A DNA stretch of 36,658 nucleotides. It comes from Ruegeria spongiae. Lineage in GTDB: Bacteria > Pseudomonadota > Alphaproteobacteria > Rhodobacterales > Rhodobacteraceae. The notes under the pieces are model-generated. The model ran no database searches, was not told the origin of the DNA, and saw only the letters and a program-made list of their open reading frames with translations. Within the stretch, counting starts at the first letter, position 1, and every line of letters begins with the position of its first letter. The DNA lies in NCBI RefSeq assembly GCF_023502395.1, contig NZ_JAMFMB010000035.1:1-36658 (forward strand), in the 5' to 3' direction. Made by a program: the position numbers and the translations under genes. Shown here piece by piece: positions 1 through 7,833 of this stretch.

Positions 1-219
1 GATGGCGCGCTTCGACGGAACCGAAACGAACATCTGAACGTGGTCGGAAAACAGCACCCCGCACAAGAGGTCGACCTCACTCTCGCGGCAGACCTGGCGG
101 AGGATGTCACGTACCCGCTCGCGCGCCCAGCGCCTGACTCTAATCCCTTTCGTCAGCACAGCCAAATTCCTGTTGTCAAAACGAATTTGCGACCATTCAG
201 GCCACATGATAAGGCGCAT
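1..219 (-). pseudogene. Remnant of an IS200/IS605-type TnpA transposase, running off the window edge
   Basis: Reading leftward, residues about 34-73 of the open frame match the core of IS200-type Y1/HUH transposases: a helix starting ERVRDILRQVC, then GVLFSDHVQMFVSVPSKRA. The family motif is DHVHMFVS, where H-x-H binds the catalytic metal. Here the second His is Gln (DHVQ), which should abolish cleavage. The N-terminal part (VLTKGIRVRRWAR) only loosely resembles the usual W-T-K-Y-R segment, and the stretch before it looks unrelated or frameshifted. An ATG at 219 opens the frame, but the normal N-terminal sequence is not recognisable. The catalytic Tyr half lies outside the window. I infer a decaying or immobile copy; the end of the element cannot be placed. 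It sits head to head with the DUF1643 gene. Confidence 0.7.
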
Positions 220-221
220 GG

Positions 222-731
222 ATGATCACCCGCACCCATACCAAGGGCGATGCGCCTTCGACCGCGATCTATTCCGATTGCGAGCGCTACCGCTACAGCC
301 TCACACGAGTCTGGGACCCGGCGGGGCGCAAGGCGCTTTTTGTGATGCTGAACCCCTCGACCGCCACCGAGGTGCAGAACGATCCCACTGTCGAACGCTG
401 CGAGCGACGGGCGCGGGCACTTGGGTTCGGCGCGTTTCAGGTCACCAACATCTTCGCCTGGCGCGAGACCGACCCGCACAAGATGCGCGCCGCCACCGAT
501 CCGGTCGGACCGGACAACGATGCCGCGATCCTCGACGGGGCCGCCTGGGCCGATCAGGTGGTCGCCGCCTGGGGCACCCACGGCGCGCATCTGGACCGGG
601 GACCGCGGGTCGAGGCGTTGCTGCGCGACGCGGGGCACGCGCTGTATCACGTGGGCCTGACCAAACAGGGCCACCCGCGCCATCCTCTCTATGTGGCCTA
701 TGCTCAGCGCCCCGAAGCCTGGCCTGTTTAA
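222..731 (+). CDS. DUF1643 domain-containing protein
   Basis: The 169-residue protein fits the usual length of DUF1643 proteins and carries their hallmark residues: VMLNPSTA at about 41-48, NDPT at 53-56, and a VTNIFAWRETDP segment at about 75-86. The biochemical function of the family is not established, so none is assigned. There is no signal peptide or membrane segment, so it is probably cytosolic. The start at 222 follows an AAGG at about 8 bases and gives full-length family coverage. Related Roseobacter genomes tend to keep this gene near rpsO and pnp (from memory), which fits here. The stretch 732-827 holds no gene. Confidence 0.88.
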   Translation: MITRTHTKGDAPSTAIYSDCERYRYSLTRVWDPAGRKALFVMLNPSTATEVQNDPTVERCERRARALGFGAFQVTNIFAWRETDPHKMRAATDPVGPDNDAAILDGAAWADQVVAAWGTHGAHLDRGPRVEALLRDAGHALYHVGLTKQGHPRHPLYVAYAQRPEAWPV

Positions 732-827
732 TCGGGTGTTAACCATTTTTGGTTTATAGCTTTGACCCAATCGTTCTCTTTATGTTCTGATGCGGATGCT
801 CGGCACGACAACAGGCGGAGGTGCAGG

Positions 828-1838
828 ATGATCGTATTTGCCAGCGTTATGGGCCTGATGGCAGCGGGCGGTGCGGTCCTGCTGAGCTCGATCGAACCGG
901 AGCAAGGTGACTAAACGGACGAGGATGAACTGGCATCCGACGAAGATACCCTGTCAGGCGAGGGTGCGAGAAACGGTGAGGACGAAGACACCAATACGGC
1001 GGAGAACCCTCCGGATCTGCTTCATCAGATCATAGCCGGGGATGCCGCCAACAACGAAATCGAAGGCGCGAGCGGCGATGACCAGATCAACGGTTATGGC
1101 GGCGATGACACTCTATCCGGTGCGGATGGCAATGATGACCTGCACGGTGCGGATGGGCGGGACCTGCTCTCAGGTGGGGCGGGCACGGATACACTGCATG
1201 GGCAGGACGGTGACGACACTTTGCGCGGCGGTGACGGGGAAGACAGCCTTTTCGGCCATTTCGGACAGGATCACCTGCAGGGCGATGACGGGGCTGACAC
1301 GCTGTACGGCGGTCAGGACGCCGACAGTCTGGAAGGCGGGCGCGGCGATGACGCGCTGCATGGCGGCTATGGCGAGGATACGCTGACCGGTGGCGAGGGG
1401 CAGGACAGCCTCTTTGGCGGTGAGGGCGATGATCTGCTGGTCGGAACGGACGGCACTGGCGATGAAAGCACCGACTACCTCAATGGCGGCGATGGCGCGG
1501 ATAGAATCCTTGCCGGCACGGGCGATATCGTCACTGGTGGCGCAGGCGCAGATGAGATCTATGTCAGTCCCGGCGAGGACGAAGGGGACGAGACCGGGAT
1601 CATGGATTTCGACCCGCTTGAGGACCGTCTTGTTCTGGTGGTTGACAGCCCGGAACAGACCGGCGCAGACATCACCGTCACGCTCGACCCCGATCAGAGC
1701 GACCTGACCCGCATCCTGCTGGACGGCATCCCGGTCGCGACGCTCCATTCGGCGAGCGCGATAGACCCCGCCGACATCCTGCTGGTCGACGCCCAGAGCC
1801 TGCCGGACCTGATGGCCACAGGGTTGGCCCCGCAATAG
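828..1838 (+). pseudogene. RTX calcium-binding repeat protein gene interrupted by an in-frame TAA
   Basis: A good ribosome site (GGAG at 817-820) precedes ATG 828. This opens a 28-residue peptide with one hydrophobic segment (MIVFASVMGLMAAGGAVLL), ended by TAA at 912-914. The same frame then stays open without another stop to 1838. It encodes an acidic Asp/Glu-rich linker, 14 back-to-back RTX nonapeptides of the GGxGxDxLx type, a few looser repeats, and a C-terminal domain of about 110 residues with the look of the beta-roll-associated ends of calcium-binding proteins (FDPLEDRLVLVV). Read through, it would be a 336-codon protein with an N-terminal anchor. GAA to TAA is one base change. Alternatives are a real short membrane peptide, an internal start (a TTG at 1221 is unconvincing), or a sequencing error. 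RTX repeats bind calcium outside the cell; the role here is unknown. Confidence 0.72.
1065..1442 (+). repeat. Tandem array coding 14 RTX nonapeptides
   Basis: Fourteen consecutive 27-base units each encode a variant of G-G-x-G-x-D-x-L-x, from GASGDDQIN to GGEGDDLLV, with no spacer. Such units form a parallel beta-roll that binds calcium between turns. The units differ clearly from each other at the base level, so the array is old rather than freshly expanded. Further irregular units continue to about 1570. Confidence 0.85.
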
Positions 1839-1874
1839 CCCGGACCGCGCGGCCATGGGCGGCGTATAATTCCT

Positions 1875-1903
1875 TTGCCATTGTCTGAAAATCTCCGTAT
1901 ATG
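1875..1903 (+). promoter_or_regulatory. Candidate promoter of rpsO
   Basis: TTGCCA at 1875-1880 and TATATG at 1898-1903 are separated by 17 bases, a good sigma-70-type pair about 105 bases before the rpsO start. A perfect TATAAT at 1865-1870 also exists but has no matching -35 at proper spacing. Assigned by eye. Confidence 0.5.
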
Positions 1904-2007
1904 CGCGCATCCGTTCCGGAATCACCGGGTCGGTTCACTCTCCATGGGCCTGTGCTGGACGACATCCCGGCCTGCGCCATTCACTCTAACCCTGCAAGGA
2001 GACCCCG

Positions 2008-2277
2008 ATGTCGATCACGACCGAAGAAAAAACACGCGTCATGAAAGAATTCGCAACCAAGGACGGCGACACTGGTTCGCCCGAGGTTCAGGTTGCCGTA
2101 CTCAGCTCGCGCATCGCCACGCTGACCGAACATTTCAAGACCCACAAGAAGGACAACCACGGTCGCCGTGGCCTTCTGAAAATGGTTGCCCAGCGCCGCA
2201 AGCTGCTGGACTACCTCAAGGGCAAGGACGAGGCCCGTTACCAGGACCTCATCAAGCGTCTGGGTCTGCGCCGCTAA
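2008..2277 (+). CDS. rpsO: 30S ribosomal protein S15
   Basis: The 89-residue product is the normal S15 length and matches the family end to end: MSITTEEK at the start, the [10 protein letters not shown] segment, [18 protein letters not shown] with the 16S rRNA-binding HKKDxHSRRGL-type signature, and a C-terminal [13 protein letters not shown]15 binds helices of the 16S rRNA central domain early in small-subunit assembly. AAGGAGA stands six bases before the ATG. A strong hairpin terminator follows directly, so rpsO can be transcribed alone even though pnp lies downstream, as in most proteobacteria. Confidence 0.99.
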   Translation: MSITTEEKTRVMKEFATKDGDTGSPEVQVAVLSSRIATLTEHFKTHKKDNHGRRGLLKMVAQRRKLLDYLKGKDEARYQDLIKRLGLRR

Positions 2278-2298
2278 GCCCGGACACCATCGGTACCG

Positions 2299-2334
2299 AA
2301 ACGCCTGCTCATCCGAGCAGGCGTTTTGCGTTTT
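2299..2334 (+). terminator. Rho-independent terminator after rpsO
   Basis: A perfect 12-bp stem (AAACGCCTGCTC with its complement) closes a four-base ATCC loop, followed by TTTTGCGTTTT. It starts 22 bases after the rpsO stop. Confidence 0.92.
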
Positions 2335-2392
2335 AGGGCGGTGACCTGTTGCGCGATTTCTGTTCTATTTCCGGAAACGGAGGGAACGACGC

Positions 2393-2983
2393 ATGCCCGA
2401 CTGGATCGACCTGACATTCCCGCTGAACGATCAGACCGCGATCTATGCCGAGGATGGCTATGCCGACCCGCCTTTTGCGGCGACCCGTTGGTCCACCATT
2501 GCCAAGAACCGGTTCGAGGTCTGGCAACTGGCGCTCGGAACCCAGACCGGCACCCATATCGATGCGCCCGCACATTTCGCCCAGGGCGGTGCCACGATCG
2601 AGAGGATGCAACCCGGCGACATGGTTGGAACCTACCAGCGCATTGATGTCGGAACGCTGCAAGCCACCGACACCGCGCCAATGTGGACTGGGGCAAGCCA
2701 CCTGTTCCTCGACGCCCGCGCGCCCCATCTGGCGCCGACCGAAGCCCTGCGCGCCCTGATCGACCTGCCCGCAACCGTCTGGGTGCTGGCCGGAGAACTG
2801 CGCGTCGACCACGAAGACCCGCTCTGGCTGCACGTCACCCTTGCGCAGGCGGGAAAGTTTCTGGCCGAAGATCTGTGCTGCGCGCACCTTGGCGACATAC
2901 CCGATCAAGGCCAGATCGCAACCGTGCCGCTGAACCTGACAGGACTGAGCGGGTCTCCGGCGCGGGTGTTGCTCAGAGGATGA
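2393..2983 (+). CDS. Cyclase family (KynB-like) metal-dependent hydrolase
   Basis: This 196-residue protein belongs to the cyclase/arylformamidase fold. The N-terminal WIDLTFPL strand is followed by QTGTHIDAPAHF, the family metal motif (H55, D57, H61). A later GDIPDQGQIATVPLNLTGLSGSPARVLL matches the conserved end. Family members hydrolyse amide or ester bonds, N-formylkynurenine in the case of KynB. No other kynurenine gene is nearby, so the substrate is unknown and I avoid naming it kynB. The start at 2393 has GGAGG about 8 bases upstream. It lies between rpsO and pnp, cut off from rpsO by a terminator. No signal peptide. Confidence 0.88.
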   Translation: MPDWIDLTFPLNDQTAIYAEDGYADPPFAATRWSTIAKNRFEVWQLALGTQTGTHIDAPAHFAQGGATIERMQPGDMVGTYQRIDVGTLQATDTAPMWTGASHLFLDARAPHLAPTEALRALIDLPATVWVLAGELRVDHEDPLWLHVTLAQAGKFLAEDLCCAHLGDIPDQGQIATVPLNLTGLSGSPARVLLRG

Positions 2984-3096
2984 GCCACCCTGATGCAAGA
3001 ACGCACCGGCCCCGAATTCTCAACACCCGGTGCCGCGTTTTCGGCATGGAACAGCCAAAGGTGCGATCCGGTCTGCTGGCACTTCCAATCCGGCCC

Positions 3097-3225
3097 ATTC
3101 TGCGGTATGGCCGCAGAATCTGAGACGGTGTGCCCGGACCCCGGCACTCGCAAGGAAGATGGAAGGGGTCGGCGGCAATGGGGCCGCCATGCAAACGGGA
3201 GACCCGCAGGGGCGGGAGTGCTCCC
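3097..3225 (+). promoter_or_regulatory. Hairpin-rich pnp leader
   Basis: Three inverted repeats precede pnp. The first, 3097-3119, is a 9-bp stem ATTCTGCGG/CCGCAGAAT with a five-base loop. The second, 3171-3188, is GGCGGC/GCCGCC. The third, 3197-3225, is a two-part stem (GGGAG/CTCCC outside CCCGC/GCGGG) ending five bases before the AGGA ribosome site. In enterobacteria the pnp leader hairpin is cut by RNase III and PNPase then represses its own mRNA; a similar role here is inference. Confidence 0.55.
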
Positions 3226-3240
3226 ATCTAGGATACGCAT

Positions 3241-5391
3241 ATGTTTGATGTAACGACGAAAAGCATGCAGTGGGGCGAAGAAACGCTCACGCTGGAAACC
3301 GGCAAGGTTGCCCGTCAGGCGGACGGTTCGGTCATTGCCACGCTGGGCGAAACCAGCGTCATGGCCAACGTGACCTACGCGCGCCAGCAAAAGCCCGGTC
3401 AGGATTTCTTTCCGCTGACCGTGCACTATCAGGAAAAATACTATGCCGCCGGCAAGGTTCCGGGCGGTTTCTTCAAGCGCGAGGCGCGCCCGACCGAGAA
3501 AGAGACGCTGACCGCGCGTCTGATCGACCGTCCGATCCGCCCGCTGTTCGTGCCCGGCTTCAAGAACGAAGTTCTGGTGATGTGCACCGTGCTCAGCCAC
3601 GATCTGGTCAACGACCCGGACATGGTTGCGATGATCGCCGCCTCGGCTGCGCTGACCATTTCCGGCGCGCCGTTCATGGGCCCGATCGCGGGCTGCCGCG
3701 TTGGTTTCGAAGATGGCGAATACGTGCTGAACCCGACCGTGGACGACATGCAGGACCTGCGCCTGAACCCCGAGCAGCGCCTGGATCTGGTTGTTGCCGG
3801 CACCAAAGACGCCGTGATGATGGTCGAATCCGAAGCTTACGAGCTGACCGAAGCGGAAATGCTGGGCGCGGTGAAATTCGCCCATGAGCAGATCCAGCCG
3901 GTGATCGACCTGATCATCGATCTGGCCGAAGACGCCGCCAAAGAGCCGTTCGACTTCCAGCCTGCCGATTACTCGGAGCTGTATGAAGCCGTGAAAGCCG
4001 CCGGTGAGACCGAAATGCGCGCCGCCTTTGCGATCACCGACAAGCAGGAGCGCACCGCCGCTGTTGCCGCCGCACGTGAGACCATCAAGGGTGCCCTGAA
4101 CGAAGAGCAACTGGACGACGCCAACCTCGGCTCGGCCCTGAAAAAGCTCGAAGCGGGCATTCTGCGCGGCGACGTGGTCAAGACCGGCAAGCGGATCGAC
4201 GGTCGTGCGACCGACGAGATTCGTCCGATCACTGGCGAAACCGGCCTGCTGCCGCGGACCCATGGTTCTGCCCTGTTCACCCGTGGCGAAACCCAGGGTC
4301 TGGTTGTGACCACGCTGGGCACTGGCGATGACGAACAGTTCATCGACGCGCTGCATGGCAACTTCAAATCCAACTTCCTGCTGCATTACAACTTCCCTCC
4401 TTATTCGGTTGGCGAAGTTGGCCGCGTGGGCCCTCCGGGCCGTCGTGAAGTTGGCCACGGCAAGCTGGCATGGCGCGCCCTGCAGGCGGTTCTGCCTGCG
4501 GCGACCGACTTCCCCTACACCGTGCGCATCGTTTCCGAGATCACCGAATCCAACGGCTCGTCCTCGATGGCGTCGGTCTGCGGTGGATCGCTGTCGATGA
4601 TGGATGCAGGCGTTCCGCTGAAAGCACCGGTTGCTGGCGTTGCGATGGGTCTGATCCTGGAAGAAGACGGATCTTATGCGATCCTGTCGGACATTCTGGG
4701 CGACGAAGACCACCTGGGCGACATGGACTTCAAAGTGGCGGGTACCGAAAACGGCATCACCTCGCTGCAGATGGATATCAAGGTGGCGGGCATCACCCCC
4801 GAGATCATGGAGAAAGCCCTGGCGCAAGCCAAGGACGGCCGTATCCACATCCTGGGCGAGATGGGCAAAGCGCTGTCCGAGACCAACGAATTCTCGGTCC
4901 ACGCCCCGCGTATCGAGACCATGAACATCCCCACCGACAAGATCCGCGAAGTGATCGGCTCGGGCGGCAAGGTGATCCGCGAGATCGTCGAAGTGTCGGG
5001 TGCCAAGGTCGACATCAACGACGATGGCGTGATCAAGATCGCCTCGCCCAACGGCGATGCCATCCAGAAGGCCTATGACATGATCCACGCGATCGTGGCA
5101 GAGCCCGAAGAAGGCGCGGTCTATACCGGCAAAGTCGTCAAGATCGTCGACTTCGGTGCTTTCGTGAACTTCTTTGGCAAGCGCGACGGTCTGGTTCACG
5201 TGTCCCAGATTGAAAACCGCCGCCTGAACCATCCGTCGGATGTTCTGAAAGAAGGCCAGGAAGTGAAGGTCAAGCTGCTCGGCTTTGACGATCGCGGCAA
5301 GGTCCGCCTGTCGATGAAAGTGGTCGATCAGGAAACCGGCGAAGAAGTTGTTGCCGAGAAGAAGGAAAAGAAAGAGGAAAGCGCAGAATAA
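3241..5391 (+). CDS. pnp: Polyribonucleotide nucleotidyltransferase (PNPase)
   Basis: The 716-residue protein has the full PNPase order. First RNase PH-like domain about 10-145, alpha-helical linker about 150-315, second RNase PH domain about 325-545, KH domain about 550-615 with the GSGGK RNA-binding loop, S1 domain about 620-690, and an acidic/lysine-rich tail ([11 protein letters not shown]). It degrades RNA 3' to 5' with phosphate, releasing nucleoside diphosphates, and is usually a trimer linked to mRNA decay and sRNA metabolism. The start has AGGA about 7 bases upstream. The leader carries three hairpins and a strong terminator follows. A long open frame on the opposite strand is a shadow of its codon usage. 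Confidence 0.99.
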   Translation: MFDVTTKSMQWGEETLTLETGKVARQADGSVIATLGETSVMANVTYARQQKPGQDFFPLTVHYQEKYYAAGKVPGGFFKREARPTEKETLTARLIDRPIRPLFVPGFKNEVLVMCTVLSHDLVNDPDMVAMIAASAALTISGAPFMGPIAGCRVGFEDGEYVLNPTVDDMQDLRLNPEQRLDLVVAGTKDAVMMVESEAYELTEAEMLGAVKFAHEQIQPVIDLIIDLAEDAAKEPFDFQPADYSELYEAVKAAGETEMRAAFAITDKQERTAAVAAARETIKGALNEEQLDDANLGSALKKLEAGILRGDVVKTGKRIDGRATDEIRPITGETGLLPRTHGSALFTRGETQGLVVTTLGTGDDEQFIDALHGNFKSNFLLHYNFPPYSVGEVGRVGPPGRREVGHGKLAWRALQAVLPAATDFPYTVRIVSEITESNGSSSMASVCGGSLSMMDAGVPLKAPVAGVAMGLILEEDGSYAILSDILGDEDHLGDMDFKVAGTENGITSLQMDIKVAGITPEIMEKALAQAKDGRIHILGEMGKALSETNEFSVHAPRIETMNIPTDKIREVIGSGGKVIREIVEVSGAKVDINDDGVIKIASPNGDAIQKAYDMIHAIVAEPEEGAVYTGKVVKIVDFGAFVNFFGKRDGLVHVSQIENRRLNHPSDVLKEGQEVKVKLLGFDDRGKVRLSMKVVDQETGEEVVAEKKEKKEESAE

Positions 5392-5411
5392 TCTGCCCCT
5401 CTGACTGACTG

Positions 5412-5442
5412 AAAGCCCCGGCCACCGCGCCGGGGCTTTTTT
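5412..5442 (+). terminator. Terminator after pnp
   Basis: Eleven-base arms AAAGCCCCGGC and GCCGGGGCTTT close a six-base loop and run into TTTTTT. It lies 20 bases after the pnp stop and 15 bases before the end of the opposing GNAT gene. The A-rich left arm gives a short U-run on the other strand as well. Confidence 0.93.
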
Positions 5443-5456
5443 GTTGGGGCGGGCCA

Positions 5457-6077
5457 TCAGGTCAGGGGCAAATCCTGCGCCATCCAATAGGTGCGTCGAT
5501 CTCCTTCGACAGGCAGATGCACAAAGCCCTGACCGCGCCAGAATGCGATACTGCTCGGATTTTCGGGATTGGCGCCGAGATGAACCGCATCTGCCCCTCG
5601 GGTCCGCACAATACCGAACCACGCCTGCAACAGACGCGTCCCAATGCCGAGGCCCTGATACCGGGGCAACAGGTTCATATGAACATGCGCCGGATAGCGG
5701 TCGGTGATGGTTCGAGGCGCAAAGACAGGGTTATAAATCGCCGCGATACGCCGCTCATCGGCGGTCCAGGACTTGCGGCGGGACAGGTCGGGCATCGGGT
5801 GCGCGGCCCGCAATGGCGGCCACCAGTCCCGCTCAAGGGTCTGTCGAAATACCGTCGTCTCACCAGCGCCGATGCAGAATCCCACAACCGCGCCCTCATC
5901 GACCACGGACAGGCACAGATCGCGGGCGAACAGAAGATAGGGCGCAGAATAGATGTGACCCATCAGCTTTGGTTCAGCAAAAAGCGCCGTCGCGTCCGCC
6001 CCGCGATCTCCGGTCAGCAGCGAAATCCGGTAATAGGCGTCAAGGTCCTGCGCTCTGGCGGGTCTGATTTCGATCAC
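5457..6077 (-). CDS. GNAT family N-acetyltransferase
   Basis: The C-terminal half shows the acetyl-CoA-binding motif A (RYQGLGIGTRLL, fitting Q/R-x-x-G-x-G/A) preceded by the strand AHVHMNLLP. A later segment with NPSSIAFWRGQGF is the usual GNAT C-terminal helix. The chosen GTG start at 6077 follows GGAGGAGG at a normal distance and begins VIEIRPARAQDLDAYYRI, a typical GNAT first strand; the frame continues upstream, but that part looks non-coding. Length is 206 residues. The central part (KLMGHIYSAPYLLF) suggests the subgroup resembling bacterial O-GlcNAcase-type acetyltransferase domains, but the substrate is unknown. It converges on pnp across the shared terminator. Confidence 0.85.
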   Translation of the reverse strand: MIEIRPARAQDLDAYYRISLLTGDRGADATALFAEPKLMGHIYSAPYLLFARDLCLSVVDEGAVVGFCIGAGETTVFRQTLERDWWPPLRAAHPMPDLSRRKSWTADERRIAAIYNPVFAPRTITDRYPAHVHMNLLPRYQGLGIGTRLLQAWFGIVRTRGADAVHLGANPENPSSIAFWRGQGFVHLPVEGDRRTYWMAQDLPLT

Positions 6078-6251
6078 ATCCGGCCTCCTCCGGCCATTAG
6101 GCACGCTACATCTCGGCTTCCAACAAACAACCGTATTTCGCGCATAAACCTTGGTCCAATCGCCCCGGAAACCAACCGAAATCCAATCGCAAACGCGCAG
6201 GCCGGGGCACAGGTCGGTCTCACCCAACACGCAGCATGAAGGAGATATGAT

Positions 6252-6527
6252 ATGGAAACGCTCAAGACACTGACACTGGCCACCTTACTCGCGGCAATGC
6301 CGGTCCTGGTCCTGGCGAATGTCAGCCTCGGCGACAGGCTGGGCACGGACGAGGCCGCAATCCGCTCTGCGATGGAGGCGCAGGGCTATGTGGTGGAAGA
6401 GATCGAGGTCGAGGATGGCAAGATCGAGGTTGAACTTGTCAAAGATGGCGTCGAAACTGAACTGGTCCTGTCGAAATCCGATGGCATTGTCACCGCCATC
6501 GAGATGGAGGATGAAGACGACGACTGA
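6252..6527 (+). CDS. Small secreted PepSY-domain protein
   Basis: The 91-residue product starts with a clear Sec signal peptide (hydrophobic core about 7-20, likely cleavage after VLA). One PepSY-like unit follows (AIRSAMEAQGYVVEEIEVEDGKIEVEL and ELVLSKSDGIVTAIEME) and an acidic tail ends in DEDDD. PepSY domains are periplasmic and are often linked to peptidase inhibition or sensing of the envelope; the exact task is unknown. AAGGAGA six bases upstream of ATG supports the start. The LuxR-type gene begins 23 bases downstream, so the two are probably co-transcribed. Confidence 0.85.
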   Translation: METLKTLTLATLLAAMPVLVLANVSLGDRLGTDEAAIRSAMEAQGYVVEEIEVEDGKIEVELVKDGVETELVLSKSDGIVTAIEMEDEDDD

Positions 6528-6550
6528 CGAGCCAAACCCAAGGGAGCCGG

Positions 6551-7054
6551 ATGCGGATATCACAATCGTCATTGCTCTGGCTCCTTCTGGTGGTGCAGGG
6601 GGCCTGCGCCACCTTCTTTCTGGCTGATGCGGTGATGGATTGGACCGGGCACGACGCGCTCGGGTTCCGCCATCTGCACCGGTTCGAAATGTTTCTGGCG
6701 CTGGCGTTGATCGGTGGCTTGGCCGCGACGATCGCCCTGATCCGGGCGCAGGGCGCGCGCGCACGGCAGATGCGGCGGCAGATCGACGTGGCCAGCGGGG
6801 CCTTTGCCGAGGTGATCACCCGGCAATTCGACGAATGGCGATTGAGCGCCGCCGAGCGTGACGTCGCGATGCTGTCGATCAAAGGGCTGTCGGTGGCCGA
6901 AATCGCCGCGCTGCGCCAGACGAAGGAAGGCACGATCAAGGCCCAAAGTGCGGCGGTTTACAAAAAGGCCGGGGTCAGCGGTCGGCTGCAATTGCTGAGC
7001 TACTTTGTCGAGGAACTGCTTTCTGATCCACTGCTGGATCGATCTGCAAGATAA
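6551..7054 (+). CDS. Membrane-anchored LuxR-type HTH transcriptional regulator
   Basis: The 167-residue protein has two predicted membrane helices at its N-terminus (about residues 7-28 and 46-66). These are followed by a basic linker and a C-terminal LuxR/GerE helix-turn-helix at about 98-155 (LSAAERDVAMLSIKGLSVAEIAALRQTKEGTIK; SAVYKKAGVSGR). There is no receiver or autoinducer domain, so the DNA-binding head would sit on the inner face of the membrane. The paired upstream PepSY protein is a possible periplasmic partner or target; this is inference from gene order. From 7055 to 7243 I see no gene, only a short CGCGA/TCGCG inverted repeat near 7151-7165. Confidence 0.83.
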   Translation: MRISQSSLLWLLLVVQGACATFFLADAVMDWTGHDALGFRHLHRFEMFLALALIGGLAATIALIRAQGARARQMRRQIDVASGAFAEVITRQFDEWRLSAAERDVAMLSIKGLSVAEIAALRQTKEGTIKAQSAAVYKKAGVSGRLQLLSYFVEELLSDPLLDRSAR

Positions 7055-7243
7055 TGGCCCTTCGGCCTGCCATCCGCGGGAAAGCCACCGACAAACAAAC
7101 CGAGTGATCGCGTCAACCCGCACGGCAAGTGCACACCGACCACACAATCCCGCGATTGATTCGCGAAAACAGGCAGAAGAGTTGACCGCATGCCCTGCCC
7201 TCGCAACACTTGTGGCATATCGACAGCAACCGACGAGACCCAA

Positions 7244-7798
7244 ATGCTTTCCCGCCGTACATTTCTGGCCACCGCAGCGGCCACCGCCCTGCCGCAGATC
7301 ACATTTGCCAAAGACCCCGCCGTATTTGATCCCACCCCGCAAGAGGTGCGTATCAAGAAGGAATATCTGCCCGGACAGTTGCTGGTGCTGCCGCGGTCCT
7401 TCTACCTCTATTACGTCACCGAGCCGCGCAAGGCGATCCGCTATGGCTGCGGCGTCGGCAAGGCCGGGCTGGAATTCACTGGCACCGCCACCATCGACGT
7501 CAAGAAGGAATGGCCCACCTGGCGGCCCACGCCCGAGATGATCGAACGCGATCCGGTGGCCTATGCCAAATTTGTCGACAATGACTACATCCAGCCCGGC
7601 GGCACCGACAATCCGCTGGGCGCGCGGGCGCTCTACCTGTTCCAGAACGGCGTCGACACCTATTTCCGCATCCACGGCACCACCCAGCCGCAGACCATCG
7701 GTCATGCGGTCTCGAACGGCTGTATCCGGATGCTGAACGAGCATGTGGTCCACCTGTATGAGCGGGTGCCGGTCGGCACCGTGGTCACGGTGCTCTGA
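7244..7798 (+). CDS. L,D-transpeptidase (YkuD/ErfK type), exported
   Basis: The C-terminal domain carries the catalytic signature HGT...SNGCIRM, with the nucleophile Cys at about residue 160. Family enzymes make 3-3 cross-links in peptidoglycan or attach lipoproteins to it. The start at 7244 gives MLSRRTFLATAAATALPQITFA, a Tat-like leader with an RR pair and a short hydrophobic stretch; an earlier in-frame ATG at 7190 would add 18 residues before the leader and is less likely. The mature part is about 160 residues, a minimal single-domain YkuD enzyme. The DUF4329 gene begins 35 bases downstream in the same direction and may be co-transcribed. Confidence 0.92.
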   Translation: MLSRRTFLATAAATALPQITFAKDPAVFDPTPQEVRIKKEYLPGQLLVLPRSFYLYYVTEPRKAIRYGCGVGKAGLEFTGTATIDVKKEWPTWRPTPEMIERDPVAYAKFVDNDYIQPGGTDNPLGARALYLFQNGVDTYFRIHGTTQPQTIGHAVSNGCIRMLNEHVVHLYERVPVGTVVTVL

Positions 7799-7833
7799 CC
7801 TCCGCCCGGTCATATCCTGCCCCGGCCTGGCCG

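Noticed and set aside
40-225. A 61-codon plus-strand frame at the left edge
   Set aside because: The opposite strand carries recognisable IS200 TnpA sequence.
1065-1442. The 27-base repeats as a possible CRISPR or satellite
   Set aside because: They are in-frame codons for RTX nonapeptides with diverged bases and no spacers.
1221-1838. A TTG-initiated 205-residue RTX protein as an independent gene
   Set aside because: The start falls inside the repeat array with no ribosome site. The frame extends upstream to 915, so it is better read as the tail of the interrupted gene at 828.
2905-5622. A 905-codon open frame on the minus strand over pnp
   Set aside because: It lies fully antisense to PNPase, whose domains are unmistakable, and arises from GC-biased codon use. 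Its composition (many H, R, Q, G runs) is not that of a real protein.
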